A DNA stretch of 64,000 nucleotides from Flavobacterium undicola (GCF_009909155.2 NZ_JAAAPM020000001.1:124001-188000), one strand, 5' to 3'; counted from the stretch's first letter, positions 49,001 to 56,024 are shown. Notes: generated by a model from the sequence alone, not told the origin. Numbers and translations: made by a program.

Positions 49001-51566
49001 GCATTATGTGAATAATCCAAATACTTTTGACTTAATCATCAATAGTGTTACAGATGTGAGCTGTTTTGGAGGAACTAATGGAACTGCCAATGTAACTTTA
49101 ATCGACAGAGTAATTACGGCTTCCAATCCGAATCAGGCAGGAGCGTTTAGTTATACCATCGTTGATACACTTGGTAATCCGGTTCCATCTGGCACAAGTA
49201 CTACTGCCGGACCTCTTACGATTAATGCTTTGGCAGCAGGAACTTATACCATAACCGCTACTTTAACTAATAGTCCGTTTTGTACTGTGAGTAAAAACTT
49301 TACCATTAGCCAACCTAGTGCAGCATTAACTATTGCCGAAACGCATACAGCAATTACCTGTATTTCAGGAAATAATGACGGTTCTATCTCTGCAACCGCT
49401 ACAGGCGGATGGCCGGGAGCTTATCAATTTGAATTGACAGGACCGGTAACTGTGGCCTACTCTTCGCAAAACTTCTTTAATAATTTAACAGCAGGAACTT
49501 ATACCATAAATGTAAAAGACAGCAAAGGATGCGTAGCCACCACAACAGTAACATTAGTTATACCAACTCCAATCATCGCAACGGCAACTCCAAACACAAC
49601 TCTTTTATCTTGTTTTGGAGATAAAAATGCAATTATAACAGTAACTAATCCAACAGGTGGTCAAGGAAGTAATTATTCTTATACTCTAAACATGATTTCC
49701 CCAACAGCTTCTTCTTCAGGGCCACAACTTTCTCCAATATTTAGTGGTTTAGGAGCGGGAACTTATAGTGTGACAGTAAAAGACGGCTACAATTGTAGTT
49801 TTACTTCTGCTAACATCGTTATTGCAGAACCTACTGTTATTAAGGTAAATTTAGTAGTAGCTTCGACTCAGACATGTCAGAATCAAACCCAACTTACATT
49901 AACAGCTAGTGGAGGAACAGCTCCTTATTTTTATAGCACCGATAATGTAACATACAGTGCAGCATCATTTGCTCCTTCGGTTACTTTCCCGGTTGCAGCA
50001 GGAACTTATCATTATTATGTGAGAGACACTAATAGCTGTATAAGTTATCTATCTAATGACATTACAATTGATCCGTTACCAGTATTGACTATTAATTTAG
50101 ACCTAACTAATGCTGTTATCAATTGTAAAGGAGATGCCTCGGGAGTTATTGTTGCCGAAGCCCAAGGTGGCTTAGGCAATTATATTTACAGTTTACTGGA
50201 TGGATCAGGAAATCCTATATCTCCTACTCCAACTCAATTGAGTCCAGGGAATTTCACAGCTCTTGTTACAGGGAATTATATGGTAAAAGTAGATAGTGGT
50301 GATTGTTCGAAAACATCGGCTATAATAACAATAAAAGAACCTTTGCTACAATTAGCAGAAACTCATACTCTAAAAAATGTAAGCTGTAATGGAGCAAAAA
50401 ATGGAGAAATCGTAATTAATGCATCTAACGGAACTGGAATTATACAATATGCTATTTCTCCAAACTTGAATCAATTTGATGACATAAATACCTTTAAAAA
50501 CCTTAAACCCGGAAACTACGATGTAATTGTCCAAGACCAGACAGGATGTTTCATTAAAATTAATTTTGATATCACTGAACCAGATTTATTAACGGCTAGT
50601 ACAATTCCTAATTCCATAGTTCCGGAAATTTGTGCCGGGGATAAAGACGGAGCATTTAGTATCACTATTAGAGGTGGTTCAGCTCCATATAGCGTGAGCC
50701 TGGATAATCCTAATGGGACTTATACAACTGGCGCTTTGTCTCAAACTGATTTTGATTTTACAGGATTAACAGGCGGAAACCACGTAGTCTATATTCGTGA
50801 TGCGGCTGGCTGTAACACCGACTGGTCAGTTTTATTACCGGAATCGATATATATGAATCCAATGGCAACCGTTAATTACGATTGTGTAAACAACGCTGCA
50901 GCAAATTCAGTTACAGTAACAATTGATGCCAGTGTCACTAATCCGGCGGATGTTGATTATTCTTTGGATGGAGGAGCTTATCAACCTGAAAATATATTTA
51001 CTAATCTAGTTCCGGGAACACATTATATTACAACCAGACATACTAACGGATGTGAACAAAGAACTTCCGATTTTAATATTGTACAAGTTGATCCATTAAC
51101 TTTAGTCTTAAATGATGGTGGATTAAATGAAATTGTGGCAACGGCTGCTGGTGGAGGTGGAAATTACCAATACACTCTTGATGGAGAATCCTATGGCAAT
51201 ACTTCGAATTTTATAATTTATAAATCAGGTGATTATACCGTTACCGCTACTGATGCTAATGGATGTGTGGCATCGGCTACCAGACATTTTGGATATATTG
51301 ATGTTTGTATTCCAAATCACTTTACACCAAACGGAGATGGAATAGAAGACGGCTGGGCTCCTGGATGTACTATAAACTATACTAATTTGACTTTCGATAT
51401 TTTTGACAGATATGGACGAAAAGTAGCAACCTATCGTCTTGGGCAATATTGGGATGGTAAGTATGATGGAAAAGAACTTCCTAGTGGTGATTATTGGTAT
51501 GTTTTAAAACTGAATGATGTAAAAGATCCTAGAGAGTTTGTCGGTCATTTTACTCTTTACAGATAG
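34074..51566 (+). CDS. sprB: Giant gliding adhesin SprB with type B T9SS sorting domain
   Basis: SprB is the cell-surface adhesin that moves along gliding Flavobacterium cells. The predicted protein has 5830 residues; from memory F. johnsoniae SprB is about 6500. After a long 50-residue N-terminal extension, a hydrophobic segment (about 55-72, ending AYSQ) acts as the signal peptide. A DUF11-like domain (LTKQVQDAQGND, about 400-510) follows, then dozens of SprB repeats of about 80-90 residues with GVSPYQYSIDNG and VKDAYGCT patterns. A jelly-roll-like insert lies at about 1228-1422. The C-terminal sorting domain (about 5745-5830) has IPNHFTPNGDGIEDGW. Two internal tandem duplications (1719 and 1773 bp) are listed separately. 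No ATG closer to the signal is present. Confidence 0.9.
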   Translation: MKLKNHLLIVRTFLVNNIPIFNWFEVFFRLKFTKGNNKVNREKLPCAIRTPKFFKTVFTILSLFFYFMAYSQTLKPFKPRFDGDVKGSMVMLGNAILGKDNNNYNVVSGSSSYNENIDMKFIDIDSDPNTFSSSSANLIIPNPSCYRIAYAGLYWAATLQSANRTDINKIKLKLPGGSYQNITGEVVYDAILQPLGTDKNTPYSCYADVTSLLQSLTNAQGTYTVADVLATTGKNGTTGLSAGWNLIVVYEDPTKQSQSITTFDGFCGVDNGNSLTYKVSGFRARLSGPVNLAYAFAALEGDVDEVGTKLEVNNKAITTANRPSNHFFNSTIDNLAGPFTDRTPNSGNTLGFDSGIINVPNTTKNVVDNGDTEANISVQLAGGQKGSVYAYFSAFAVDIIAPEIVLTKQVQDAQGNDASSANVVLGQNLFYVIGFQNIGNDPATQFTIRDVLPNNIIFNYPADITYMPPGVTSTYDATTRSITFSIDKTLVEIGDPRYEIRFKVQVVPTCNQLSSACSNEIKNQAFATYRGVENLILVTDDPSLPSYTTCNINTVPSATNFLVGVSGCSYGDSQVLCGNNVLLTASNGYASYSWSRDPSGLPVIGTGQTFLATQLGKYYVHNTAAPPCFLNIVEEITVVPFGNTVINPVIPFADNVVTCPNDGKSLPLIYLCGANATRAIQTNVSDGSTIVWEKLNETSCAAVSNSNCANENTSCTWTQVGTGPNYTATAAGQYRMTLNYSGGCFNRFYFNVYQNLLSPTATKKDIVCNNPGRITVGGVPSGYEYSLSPTGPFQSSNVFDILTQNLYTVYIRQVGVTSNPCLFTVPNVFIRERNFTVSTVATSPLCNGGKGSLKLAANDVEPQYFYKISQSGTLINSVGPIQASDYTFANLNPGVYDVEVSTEDGCIQAFQATVPDTPLLTATVTLTKPLTCTNGEITVYPVGGTPPYVYYINSSANYEALPQIVIPSAGNYIVDVYDFNGCTTRVSIPVTRISPPTFDVVKTDIKCYNDNTGIINFNVTNANGYTLAYSIDNGVTYSSNPTFSNLIAGTYNAIVKYSLSGTDCFSTAQTITLTQPSTALTASAGVSELAGCGPSGEGKIRITNPQGGTLPYQYSFDNQATWTTANEAYKASGTYTVYIKDANGCIFAMPNIVIDPIPVEPTITVDQPAFNCDGTATSTVTVTNNGGANFSYEYLLDGALNTNVPSNVFTNVPSGSHTVSVSYKLLTVPTYSNLLKEDFGSGLEVSSPGINAAFCFEKQNFLTCDKNGTLNNGEYTVTNTIKNGIYSGWHNPIDHTSGSATGRYLAVDAGIAIPNNAVLYRKTINDIIPNQPIQVTFYATNLLKVGNTQPNASLTVELQNSSGTPLSSSSTGGIPKTDGWVRYDKTIDPGNNTTLDFVLRLEVAQVNGIDFAVDDIEVYQLPKACVTTKNFTVIIPTDEAFTAAVTGTKNITCAGTNNGEITISAQNFDTTKGFQYSIDNGVNWFTQMTSPYTITGLASGTYNVKIRYDVTSTGSCVKSFTQILTAPAALVTTASVSSLASCTAGATITASSTGGTLAYRYELWNAAGTTNIQPSQNTGIFTNVAPGTYIVRGNDANNCSDDTPVITVVTPPTLTATLDPSSDLCFDTVNQASLVVNVSGGTSPYVYSLDGAPAQNSNTFNNISVGNHSIIVTDSFGCTAPAITVTITPQLTAAITNIKELDCTASPNALITGTITGGNAPFVVTVLSGTGPGTIAYPTATTFTYTTAVASSYQFQITDSKGCITTTTATINPLVPVSATTTDVNPTCNGGSNGSVQIAPSGGVGPYTYNFNGLGSSGTTLYTGLQANVAYPYVVTDSKGCTFNGSVTLSQPVTISGNAVVTVPYTCLQNGTIEAQNVSGGTGVYSYSIDGITFQASPTFTGLTSGTYTITIKDVNNCPFVTPSVTIAPLTPPTDLTFNPSALSCPANTSNVTITSTTGGSAPLQYQITAPAGLATAYQGSNVFNGLAPGTYTFQVKDDKGCTYQENFTINALPAVTVVGQLVSNVQCLGSSTGVVRFTVSGATNFTYTINGVAQGVGTSPINLTGLAAGGYAIVITNTDTNCTATTSVTVNAPSAALAVDKTVTPIKCGTNGSVVIMATDGWGGYSYTLTQPDLTTVGPQSSATFSNLSQLGIYTISATDANNCLATDTFSLTTPVPPTASIAVASDLCYDATNQATIVVTASSGVSPYQYSIDNGVTYQLSDTFANLIPGNYSVMVKDAYGCTSVALAQTITTQLTVNTVLTKGLDCTASPDAVITGTITGGYSGFNYAVSINGGAYSAPVAVVGTTFTYTIPAAGFVAATTYRFQVTDASGCPATSGIITINPLVPVSATTTDVNPTCNGGSNGSVQIAPSGGVGPYSYNFNGLGSSGTTLYTGLMANVAYPYVVTDSKGCTFNGSVTLSQPVTISGIAVVTVPYTCLQNGTIEAQNVSGGTGVYSYSIDGITFQASPTFTGLTSGTYTITIKDVNNCPFVTPSVTIAPLTPPTDLTFNPSALSCPANTSNVTITSTTGGSAPLQYQITAPAGLATAYQGSNVFNGLAPGTYTFQVKDDKGCTYQENFTINALPAVTVVGQLVSNVQCLGSSTGVVRFTVSGATNFTYTINGVAQGVGTSPINLTGLAAGGYAIVITNTDTNCTATTSVTVNAPSAALAVDKTVTPIKCGTNGSVVIMATDGWGGYSYTLTQPDLTTVGPQSSATFSNLSQLGIYTISATDANNCLATDTFSLTTPVPPTASIAVASDLCYDATNQATIVVTASSGVSPYQYSIDNGVTYQLSDTFANLIPGNYSVMVKDAYGCTSVALAQTITTQLTVNTVLTKGLDCTASPDAVITGTITGGYSGFNYAVSINGGAYSAPVAVVGTTFTYTIPAAGFVAATTYRFQVTDASGCPATSGIITINPLVMPTGTATPTNLTCNGSANGSVTITPSLGVAPYTFSFNGSAFTSVFTYGGLAAGTYIYSVKDSKNCVFTSNVTVTEPALITFTPTVVNMSCSTAIIPGSIEVTGVTNGVAPFTYVVRNTVTGVTLTQTEPTGADYLFPNLSFGTYEITVTDSKGCSVTQTRPLLAPPSALIIDLSTPVLSCASGATIVVSVAPPAPPLPYQFGIYDMNVVPYSTDLALGDAGFPLQRTFTGLTPGVIYTFVVFDPNTGCYYFQKASGAIPPLTPLTSTINSVKPVTCKGTATGSVSFTVDNYTGTHVHYEIFYDQTNAVTGITGDISVAAPRSETPLINPLLKTLTPGTYYIKFTELVDGTNVGCTSASATFVITESMVVLDATATVDKNDNCNHTGQISAIAQGGTLPYQYELVGPVNIPYSNFSTFPNASSPATLIAGNYTVNVKDANGCIVPKPIILGLDSSPTVAAALNNQCTATEGNFVIDVSLLPLPAGQGIPPYSYSIDGGAYQNLVAPFSITGLSSGSHTVQVKDVNGCGNPAVTVPILAPLGLMPTVSTIVSCPSNVGAITANATGGSSTYTYAISPPAGTLVGNVFTNLPANTYTVTVTDAVTTCQISKTVVLDAPTPVTFSTTATDVSCFGDSNGTITVILPATNDNPTYTYTLTATSGPALVVGPQSSNIFTGLSARTYDITVTSGKGCNLTQSETVGTPLALLVDASSSVTAFGCAPNNSVNTATVTVNETAGTGTTPYTYSIDGTNYFTTNTFSIIDTGSPYNLTIYIKDANGCVATRTLPITPLPKITAASASVNAAIDCNNTGSLIVNVTGGSGNFTYQMLPGGTAQPSNIFTVTTPGNYYFRVNDVTTGCYFDTAAYTVVPFNTIDVVATATTAVTCFGDSNGAIAINVTGYGGAYNYEVFNSLGASVGTGTGNASTANPQPIAGLLAGNYTVVVTETASPFCVKTSNVVTIGSPSAAVSLSFTTVNDNCNVNAGQIVANAQGGTAPYLYQILPATATAPLVTGSGWTSTNTLNAESGNYVIYVKDANDCPQSIPVTIGLDPTPVVAAVLNAQCGIAEGQFAIDVTVPTAGIAPYSFSIDGGAYQNLVAPFSITGLSSGSHTVQVKDVNGCGNPAVTVPILAPLGLMPTVSTIVSCPSNVGAITANATGGSSTYTYAISPPAGTLVGNVFTNLPANTYTVTVTDAVTTCQISKTVVLDAPTPVTFSTTATDVSCFGDSNGTITVILPATNDNPTYTYTLTATSGPALVVGPQSSNIFTGLSARTYDITVTSGKGCNLTQSETVGTPLALLVDASSSVTAFGCAPNNSVNTATVTVNETAGTGTTPYTYSIDGTNYFTTNTFSIIDTGSPYNLTIYIKDANGCVATRTLPITPLPKITAASASVNAAIDCNNTGSLIVNVTGGSGNFTYQMLPGGTAQPSNIFTVTTPGNYYFRVNDVTTGCYFDTAAYTVVPFNTIDVVATATTAVTCFGDSNGAIAINVTGYGGAYNYEVFNSLGASVGTGTGNASTANPQPIAGLLAGNYTVVVTETASPFCVKTSNVVTIGSPSAAVSLSFTTVNDNCNVNAGQIVANAQGGTAPYLYQILPATATAPLVTGSGWTSTNTLNAESGNYVIYVKDANDCPQSIPVTIGLDPTPVVAAVLNAQCGIAEGQFAIDVTVPTAGIAPYSFSIDGGAYQNLVAPFSITGLSSGSHTVQVKDVNGCGNPAVTVPILAPLSLSPMITTLPSCANGDGTLTLSATGGSGNYEYSLDAGTPQSLANFTAISAGSHTVTVRDITTTCTKSIPVNLGAATAITGFALSKTDVSCNGGSNGVITATITRPSPGVNDNPVYNYSLSGTAIRPAQLSNIFSGLTTGNYTVTVTSARGCVATQTITVIEPAIITVPAPTVAQFGCNSGSNAMNFTTITVTGVTGGSGIYNYEFIKGGTVVQFGTNNVYTEANLLGGTYTVNVYDSKGCIGSAPATISIVPFIALDKINVAVNNAITCTNPEDITVSATTIGGTPASLQYTLVDVSGTIVFTPNTTGIFTGLPIGDYIITVTNPATGCSIQDVHYVNNPNTFDLIINSVTDVSCFGGTNGTANVTLIDRVITASNPNQAGAFSYTIVDTLGNPVPSGTSTTAGPLTINALAAGTYTITATLTNSPFCTVSKNFTISQPSAALTIAETHTAITCISGNNDGSISATATGGWPGAYQFELTGPVTVAYSSQNFFNNLTAGTYTINVKDSKGCVATTTVTLVIPTPIIATATPNTTLLSCFGDKNAIITVTNPTGGQGSNYSYTLNMISPTASSSGPQLSPIFSGLGAGTYSVTVKDGYNCSFTSANIVIAEPTVIKVNLVVASTQTCQNQTQLTLTASGGTAPYFYSTDNVTYSAASFAPSVTFPVAAGTYHYYVRDTNSCISYLSNDITIDPLPVLTINLDLTNAVINCKGDASGVIVAEAQGGLGNYIYSLLDGSGNPISPTPTQLSPGNFTALVTGNYMVKVDSGDCSKTSAIITIKEPLLQLAETHTLKNVSCNGAKNGEIVINASNGTGIIQYAISPNLNQFDDINTFKNLKPGNYDVIVQDQTGCFIKINFDITEPDLLTASTIPNSIVPEICAGDKDGAFSITIRGGSAPYSVSLDNPNGTYTTGALSQTDFDFTGLTGGNHVVYIRDAAGCNTDWSVLLPESIYMNPMATVNYDCVNNAAANSVTVTIDASVTNPADVDYSLDGGAYQPENIFTNLVPGTHYITTRHTNGCEQRTSDFNIVQVDPLTLVLNDGGLNEIVATAAGGGGNYQYTLDGESYGNTSNFIIYKSGDYTVTATDANGCVASATRHFGYIDVCIPNHFTPNGDGIEDGWAPGCTINYTNLTFDIFDRYGRKVATYRLGQYWDGKYDGKELPSGDYWYVLKLNDVKDPREFVGHFTLYR
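39399..42836 (+). repeat. Tandem duplication of 1719 bp within sprB
   Basis: Copy 1 is 39399-41117 and copy 2 is 41118-42836, each 573 codons (residues 1776-2348 and 2349-2921). By eye about 15 base differences lie between 39479 and 39646, and I see none in the remaining 1.47 kb. The unit holds a whole number of SprB repeats and stays in frame. Confidence 0.92.
44319..47989 (+). repeat. Tandem duplication of 1773 bp within sprB, with a partial third copy
   Basis: Copy 1 is 44319-46091, copy 2 is 46092-47864, and a third partial copy covers 47865-47989 (125 bp). The unit is 591 codons; copy 1 starts at residue 3416. No mismatch between copies was seen by eye. The partial third copy is what unequal crossing-over between SprB repeats would leave. 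Confidence 0.93.
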
Positions 51567-51591
51567 ACAAATTAAAAGCTTGCTCCCCCAA

Positions 51592-52584
51592 ATGAAAATT
51601 ATTAAAATGAAAAATATAGTAGCATCATTATTTATTCTCTTGACTGTAACTTCGGGTTACAGTCAGGAATTAAATTTACCTGTTTTTACCCAATATTTGG
51701 CAGACAATCACTTTGTGGTTGCTCCCACATTTGCCGGAATTGGGGACAACTTAAAAATCAGAGCCAATGGTTTAACTCAATGGGTAGGTATAAAAGATGC
51801 TCCTGATAATCAATCCGTTTATGCTGATTTTAGAATTGCCAGTCAATCGGGAATAGGAATTTCGCTTTACAATGATAGCAATGGAAATACAAGACAAACG
51901 GGAATGAAAATCTCCTTTGCGCATCACCTGATTTTGGATTATTATTCTAAACAATATTTGTCTTTTGGAATGTCTTACAATATCAATAATTTCAAAATAG
52001 ACATCGATAAGTTTAATACTACCTATGAAATACCAATCCTCGATCCAAGCATTACCGATAACCGTTTTGTATCTAACAATAACTTTGATGTTGGTTTCTT
52101 ATACAGAAACAAAGCATTTTATCTTAGTCTTAATGCCAGTAATCTTTTAAATAAAAATGCAGATCGCTTTTCAGGAGTAGAACCTATTTTACTTAGAAAT
52201 TACCAAGTTTATTCAGGTTACACTTTTAGAAGTAGAGAAAATAGCCGAATTGAATATGAACCATCAGTATTTTATCAATACTTTGCCAGTGATGGCCGTT
52301 CTAGTACCGATGTCAATATAAAGTATCGTAAATTCAACAGGTATGAGGATTATTTCTGGGCAGGTATATCCTATCGCTTTCTGAATGACCAATTTTTTAA
52401 ACCATTGAATTTGGGACCAATGGTGGGATTTAAGAAATCTAATTTCTATTTTGGATATTCGTACCAAATCACGACGAATCAATTTGCTTCATTAAATACT
52501 GGAACGCATGTTATTACCATAGGACTTGATTTCTTTGCAGGGATTAGTAACTGTCCATGTACTCAAAGTCCGGTTCATGATTAA
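51592..52584 (+). CDS. sprF: SprF, PorP/SprF-family outer-membrane partner of SprB
   Basis: The protein belongs to the PorP/SprF family, proposed outer-membrane beta-barrels needed for secretion or surface attachment of specific type IX cargo; SprF serves SprB. A signal peptide (VASLFILLTVTSGYSQ) is followed by LNLPVFTQYLADNHFVVAPTFAGIGDNLKIRANGLTQWVGIKDAP, the family pattern, and it ends in a barrel strand. The longest frame starts at a TTG inside sprB (51538). The ATG at 51592 is a better start, giving 330 residues; an ATG at 51607 is also possible. It begins 25 bp after the sprB stop, as in F. johnsoniae. Confidence 0.88.
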   Translation: MKIIKMKNIVASLFILLTVTSGYSQELNLPVFTQYLADNHFVVAPTFAGIGDNLKIRANGLTQWVGIKDAPDNQSVYADFRIASQSGIGISLYNDSNGNTRQTGMKISFAHHLILDYYSKQYLSFGMSYNINNFKIDIDKFNTTYEIPILDPSITDNRFVSNNNFDVGFLYRNKAFYLSLNASNLLNKNADRFSGVEPILLRNYQVYSGYTFRSRENSRIEYEPSVFYQYFASDGRSSTDVNIKYRKFNRYEDYFWAGISYRFLNDQFFKPLNLGPMVGFKKSNFYFGYSYQITTNQFASLNTGTHVITIGLDFFAGISNCPCTQSPVHD

Positions 52585-52695
52585 AAAACAAAATTTATTT
52601 AATAAAAAACACTTTATTTGTTGATTTACAACGTTTTCGTTACAAAAAATCGTTTTTTTTTGATTTATTCAAATTCATTAATAATCTAAAAGTTC

Positions 52696-52703
52696 TATAT
52701 TTG
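52696..52703 (+). promoter_or_regulatory. -7 box of pgk (TATATTTG)
   Basis: TATATTTG is a full TAnnTTTG match 37 bp upstream of the pgk start. A TTTG lies at 52659-52662, but the 33-bp gap is too long for a normal -33 pair, so only the -7 box is supported. Confidence 0.5.
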
Positions 52704-52740
52704 TTTCACTTTCAAAAAAATAAACTAAAAATAATACCTA

Positions 52741-53928
52741 ATGAAGACTTTAAACGATTTTAATTTTGCAAATAAAAAAGCAATTATACGTGTTGATTTT
52801 AACGTGCCGCTAGACGAGAATTTTAATGTAACCGATGTTACCCGTATCGAAGCTGCAAAACCGACTATTGACAAAATCCTTGCCGATGGTGGAAGCGTAA
52901 TTTTAATGTCACACTTAGGTCGTCCAAAAGGTGTTGAAGAAAAATACTCATTAAAACATATCTTAAAAACAGCAACTGACATTCTTGGAGTTCCTGTAAA
53001 ATTTGCTTCAGACTGTATAGGTGAAGTAGCAAAACAAGCTTCAAATGATTTAAAAGCAGGTGAAGTTTTATTATTAGAAAATTTACGTTTTTACGCTGAA
53101 GAAGAGGCTGGAGATGTTGCTTTTGCAAAAGAATTGGCTTCATTAGGAGACATTTATGTAAACGACGCTTTTGGAACGGCTCACAGAGCACACGCTTCGA
53201 CTACAATTATTGCTCAATTTTTCCCAACAGCTAAATGTTTCGGTACTTTGTTAGCTAAAGAAATTGAAAGCATTGATAAAGTATTAAAAAACAGTGAAAA
53301 ACCTGTAATTGCAATTCTTGGAGGATCTAAAGTGTCTTCTAAAATTACAGTTATCGAAAATATTTTAGATAAAGTAGACCACATGATTCTTGGTGGTGGA
53401 ATGACTTTTACTTTCGTGAAAGCATTAGGCGGAAAAGTTGGAGATTCTATCTGTGAAGACGACAAACAAGAATTAGCATTGGAAATTTTAAGATTGGCTA
53501 AAGAAAAAGGAGTTCAAATTCATATTCCTGTCGATGTTGTTGCTGCAGATGATTTTTCAAATACAGCTAATACTAAAATAGTAGATGTTCGTGAAATTCC
53601 TGATGGATGGCAAGGATTGGATGCCGGACCAAAATCTTTGGAAAACTTCAAAAAAGTAATTTTAGAGTCTAAAACAATTCTTTGGAATGGACCTTTAGGA
53701 GTATTCGAAATGGGAAGTTTTTCCAAAGGGACTATTGCTCTTGGAGACTATATTGCTGAGGCAACTGCTAACGGAGCTTTCTCACTTGTAGGTGGTGGAG
53801 ATTCAGTTGCAGCAGTAAAACAATTTGGTTTCGAACATAAGGTAAGTTACGTTTCTACAGGTGGAGGAGCTATGCTAGAGATGCTTGAAGGTAGGGTTTT
53901 ACCGGGAATTGCGGCTATTTTAGACTAA
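52741..53928 (+). CDS. pgk: Phosphoglycerate kinase
   Basis: This enzyme converts 1,3-bisphosphoglycerate and ADP to 3-phosphoglycerate and ATP in glycolysis, and the reverse in gluconeogenesis. The signature [20 protein letters not shown] lies near residues 18-37. [19 protein letters not shown] supplies substrate-binding residues, and [23 protein letters not shown] and the C-terminal nucleotide-binding [13 protein letters not shown] are present. The length of 395 residues is standard. It stands alone between the spr operon and the transglycosylase gene, with its own -7 box. Confidence 0.97.
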   Translation: MKTLNDFNFANKKAIIRVDFNVPLDENFNVTDVTRIEAAKPTIDKILADGGSVILMSHLGRPKGVEEKYSLKHILKTATDILGVPVKFASDCIGEVAKQASNDLKAGEVLLLENLRFYAEEEAGDVAFAKELASLGDIYVNDAFGTAHRAHASTTIIAQFFPTAKCFGTLLAKEIESIDKVLKNSEKPVIAILGGSKVSSKITVIENILDKVDHMILGGGMTFTFVKALGGKVGDSICEDDKQELALEILRLAKEKGVQIHIPVDVVAADDFSNTANTKIVDVREIPDGWQGLDAGPKSLENFKKVILESKTILWNGPLGVFEMGSFSKGTIALGDYIAEATANGAFSLVGGGDSVAAVKQFGFEHKVSYVSTGGGAMLEMLEGRVLPGIAAILD

Positions 53929-53976
53929 TTTTCTCTTTTTTAACAATATTTATAGAAATTTTTAGTTGTAACCTAT

Positions 53977-53984
53977 TAAGTTTG
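53977..53984 (+). promoter_or_regulatory. -7 box of the LysM transglycosylase gene (TAAGTTTG)
   Basis: TAAGTTTG fits TAnnTTTG and overlaps the first possible start codon at 53982, which rules that codon out. The ATG at 54036 is therefore the likely start. A 7-bp hairpin (AAACGAT/ATCGTTT, 53988-54007) sits in the predicted leader. Confidence 0.5.
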
Positions 53985-54035
53985 TATAAACGATTTTGTA
54001 ATCGTTTAAAATTAAGCACGTTGACAATAAAAAAT

Positions 54036-56024
54036 ATGAATATAAAAAAAATCACTTTATCATTTTTTCTAGTACTAACAGTTCCCCTGTTTTCGCAAGA
54101 AGTTGCCGAAAGCAAGGGAACTTCTGTATTAGAAACTAAAGTATCCTATCTGGATTCTATTAAACGAAGCTTTGTTAATGATGACATGGCCAGTTGTGTA
54201 GACAGCTTATGGACAAAAGAACTGACTGACTTAGATTTATACAATGACATCACTAAGGATATTGAAAATATCAATACGGATGAAAAAGTAGATTATGAGT
54301 TACCTACCGAATTATTAAAAGCTAGGCTTGAGGCTATGAATGCTAAATCTCCATTTAACATTCAATACAATCAAGGATTAGAAAATGTAATTAAGTCATT
54401 TTTAAAGAACAGAAAGAAATCTTTTGAACGTTTAATGGCGATTTCGGAATATTACTTTCCAATGTTTGAAGAAACTTTTGCCAAACAAAACATTCCTTTA
54501 GAAATAAAGTATTTGGCTATTGTTGAGTCCGCATTAAACCCGAAAGCAGTTTCTAAAGTAGGTGCTACCGGACTTTGGCAATTTATGTATCAAACTGGAA
54601 AACAATACAATCTAAAAATAGATTCCTATATTGATGAACGCAGCGACCCATTAAAAGCCACTGCAGCTGCTGCCCAATACATGTCGAATATGTTTAGCAT
54701 TTTTGGCGATTGGGAATTAGTATTAGCTTCTTATAATTCAGGCCCAGGAAACGTTGCAAAAGCCATCAGAAGATCAGGTGGACAACAAAACTTCTGGAGC
54801 ATTAAACAAAATCTTCCCAAAGAAACTCAAGGTTATGTACCAGCTTTCTTAGCTACAATGTATTTATACGAATACCATAACGAACACGGAATCAAACCAA
54901 ACAAAGCTATCGTACAGCACTTTGCTACTGATACGGTAATGATTAAAAAACAAATGTCATTCAAGCAAATCTCCGATTTATTGGATATGCCTGTCTCGCA
55001 ATTGCAATTGCTAAATCCTTCGTACAAACTCAATGTAATCCCTTCGTATTCTTCTGAAAATCATTATTTGCGATTACCAAAAGACAAAGTGGGTGTTTTT
55101 GTTTCAAATGAAGATAAAATTTACGCCTATATTCAACACGAATTAGACTTTAAAAACAACAGTCCATTTAAAAACGGCGCTACCGCTATTGCCAGCGTTG
55201 AAAAACCATCTTCTTATTCTATTGGTCGTTTTACCCAATATTACAAAGTAAAAGAAGGCGATAATTTAAGCAATATTGCCAGCAGATATAATGTTGACAT
55301 TAGCGACTTAAAAAAATGGAACAAATTAAATAGTAACAGCGTTTCATACGGAAAAGTGCTAACCATAATAGCAGCTGAAATTGAAACTAAAACTGATGTT
55401 GCTTCGGTTGAAACCAAAACAAACAAGGCTGATAAAATAAAGAAAGAAGTTAAAAAAGACACTTTAGTAGCTAGTAACAAAACCAATTATATTGTTCAAA
55501 AAGGAGATAACCTAAGTGATATTGCCGAACAAAACAACGTAACTGTTGCTCAAATTAAAGAATGGAATAAACTTTCTGGAAATACTATCCAAGCGGGAAC
55601 TAGTCTACAAGTGACCGAAAGAGAAATTGAAACGAAAGAAGTAGTTGCTGCAACTCCTGAATTAAAAAATATTGAATACACTGTTCAAAAAGGAGATAAC
55701 TTAGGTAGCATCGCTAAGAAATTTGGTACTGCGATTACTGATTTGAAAGAATGGAATCACTTATCAGATAACAACATTGCATTAGGAAAAACATTAATTG
55801 TAGCTAAAAACGAAATTGCAATCAACACTTCTAAGGCTACTGCAGCTTCTTTTAAGAAAGGCAAAATCGATACTTCTTTGCAACAGGATTATTTAGTTAA
55901 AAAAGGAGATTCCTTATTTAGCATTGCCAAAAAATCTGGAGTAACCGTTTCAGATATTAAGAAATGGAACGACATTAACAACGAAGAGATCAAACCAGGA
56001 ATGAAATTGAAAATAGGAGGTTAA
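54036..56024 (+). CDS. MltD-like lytic transglycosylase with four LysM domains
   Basis: This exported peptidoglycan lytic transglycosylase has a signal peptide (MNIKKITLSFFLVLTVPLFSQ). The SLT domain lies roughly between residues 105 and 270, with the catalytic Glu in YLAIVESALNPKAVSKVGATGLWQFM and the AAAQYMSNMFSIFGDWELVLASYNSGPGNV segment. Four LysM peptidoglycan-binding motifs follow, each with the YxVKxGDxLxxIA core and separated by short Lys/Ala linkers. The order resembles E. coli MltD, which has two LysM motifs. The longest frame begins at 53982, but that codon overlaps a -7 box, so I use 54036 (662 residues). A strong terminator follows directly. Confidence 0.92.
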   Translation: MNIKKITLSFFLVLTVPLFSQEVAESKGTSVLETKVSYLDSIKRSFVNDDMASCVDSLWTKELTDLDLYNDITKDIENINTDEKVDYELPTELLKARLEAMNAKSPFNIQYNQGLENVIKSFLKNRKKSFERLMAISEYYFPMFEETFAKQNIPLEIKYLAIVESALNPKAVSKVGATGLWQFMYQTGKQYNLKIDSYIDERSDPLKATAAAAQYMSNMFSIFGDWELVLASYNSGPGNVAKAIRRSGGQQNFWSIKQNLPKETQGYVPAFLATMYLYEYHNEHGIKPNKAIVQHFATDTVMIKKQMSFKQISDLLDMPVSQLQLLNPSYKLNVIPSYSSENHYLRLPKDKVGVFVSNEDKIYAYIQHELDFKNNSPFKNGATAIASVEKPSSYSIGRFTQYYKVKEGDNLSNIASRYNVDISDLKKWNKLNSNSVSYGKVLTIIAAEIETKTDVASVETKTNKADKIKKEVKKDTLVASNKTNYIVQKGDNLSDIAEQNNVTVAQIKEWNKLSGNTIQAGTSLQVTEREIETKEVVAATPELKNIEYTVQKGDNLGSIAKKFGTAITDLKEWNHLSDNNIALGKTLIVAKNEIAINTSKATAASFKKGKIDTSLQQDYLVKKGDSLFSIAKKSGVTVSDIKKWNDINNEEIKPGMKLKIGG

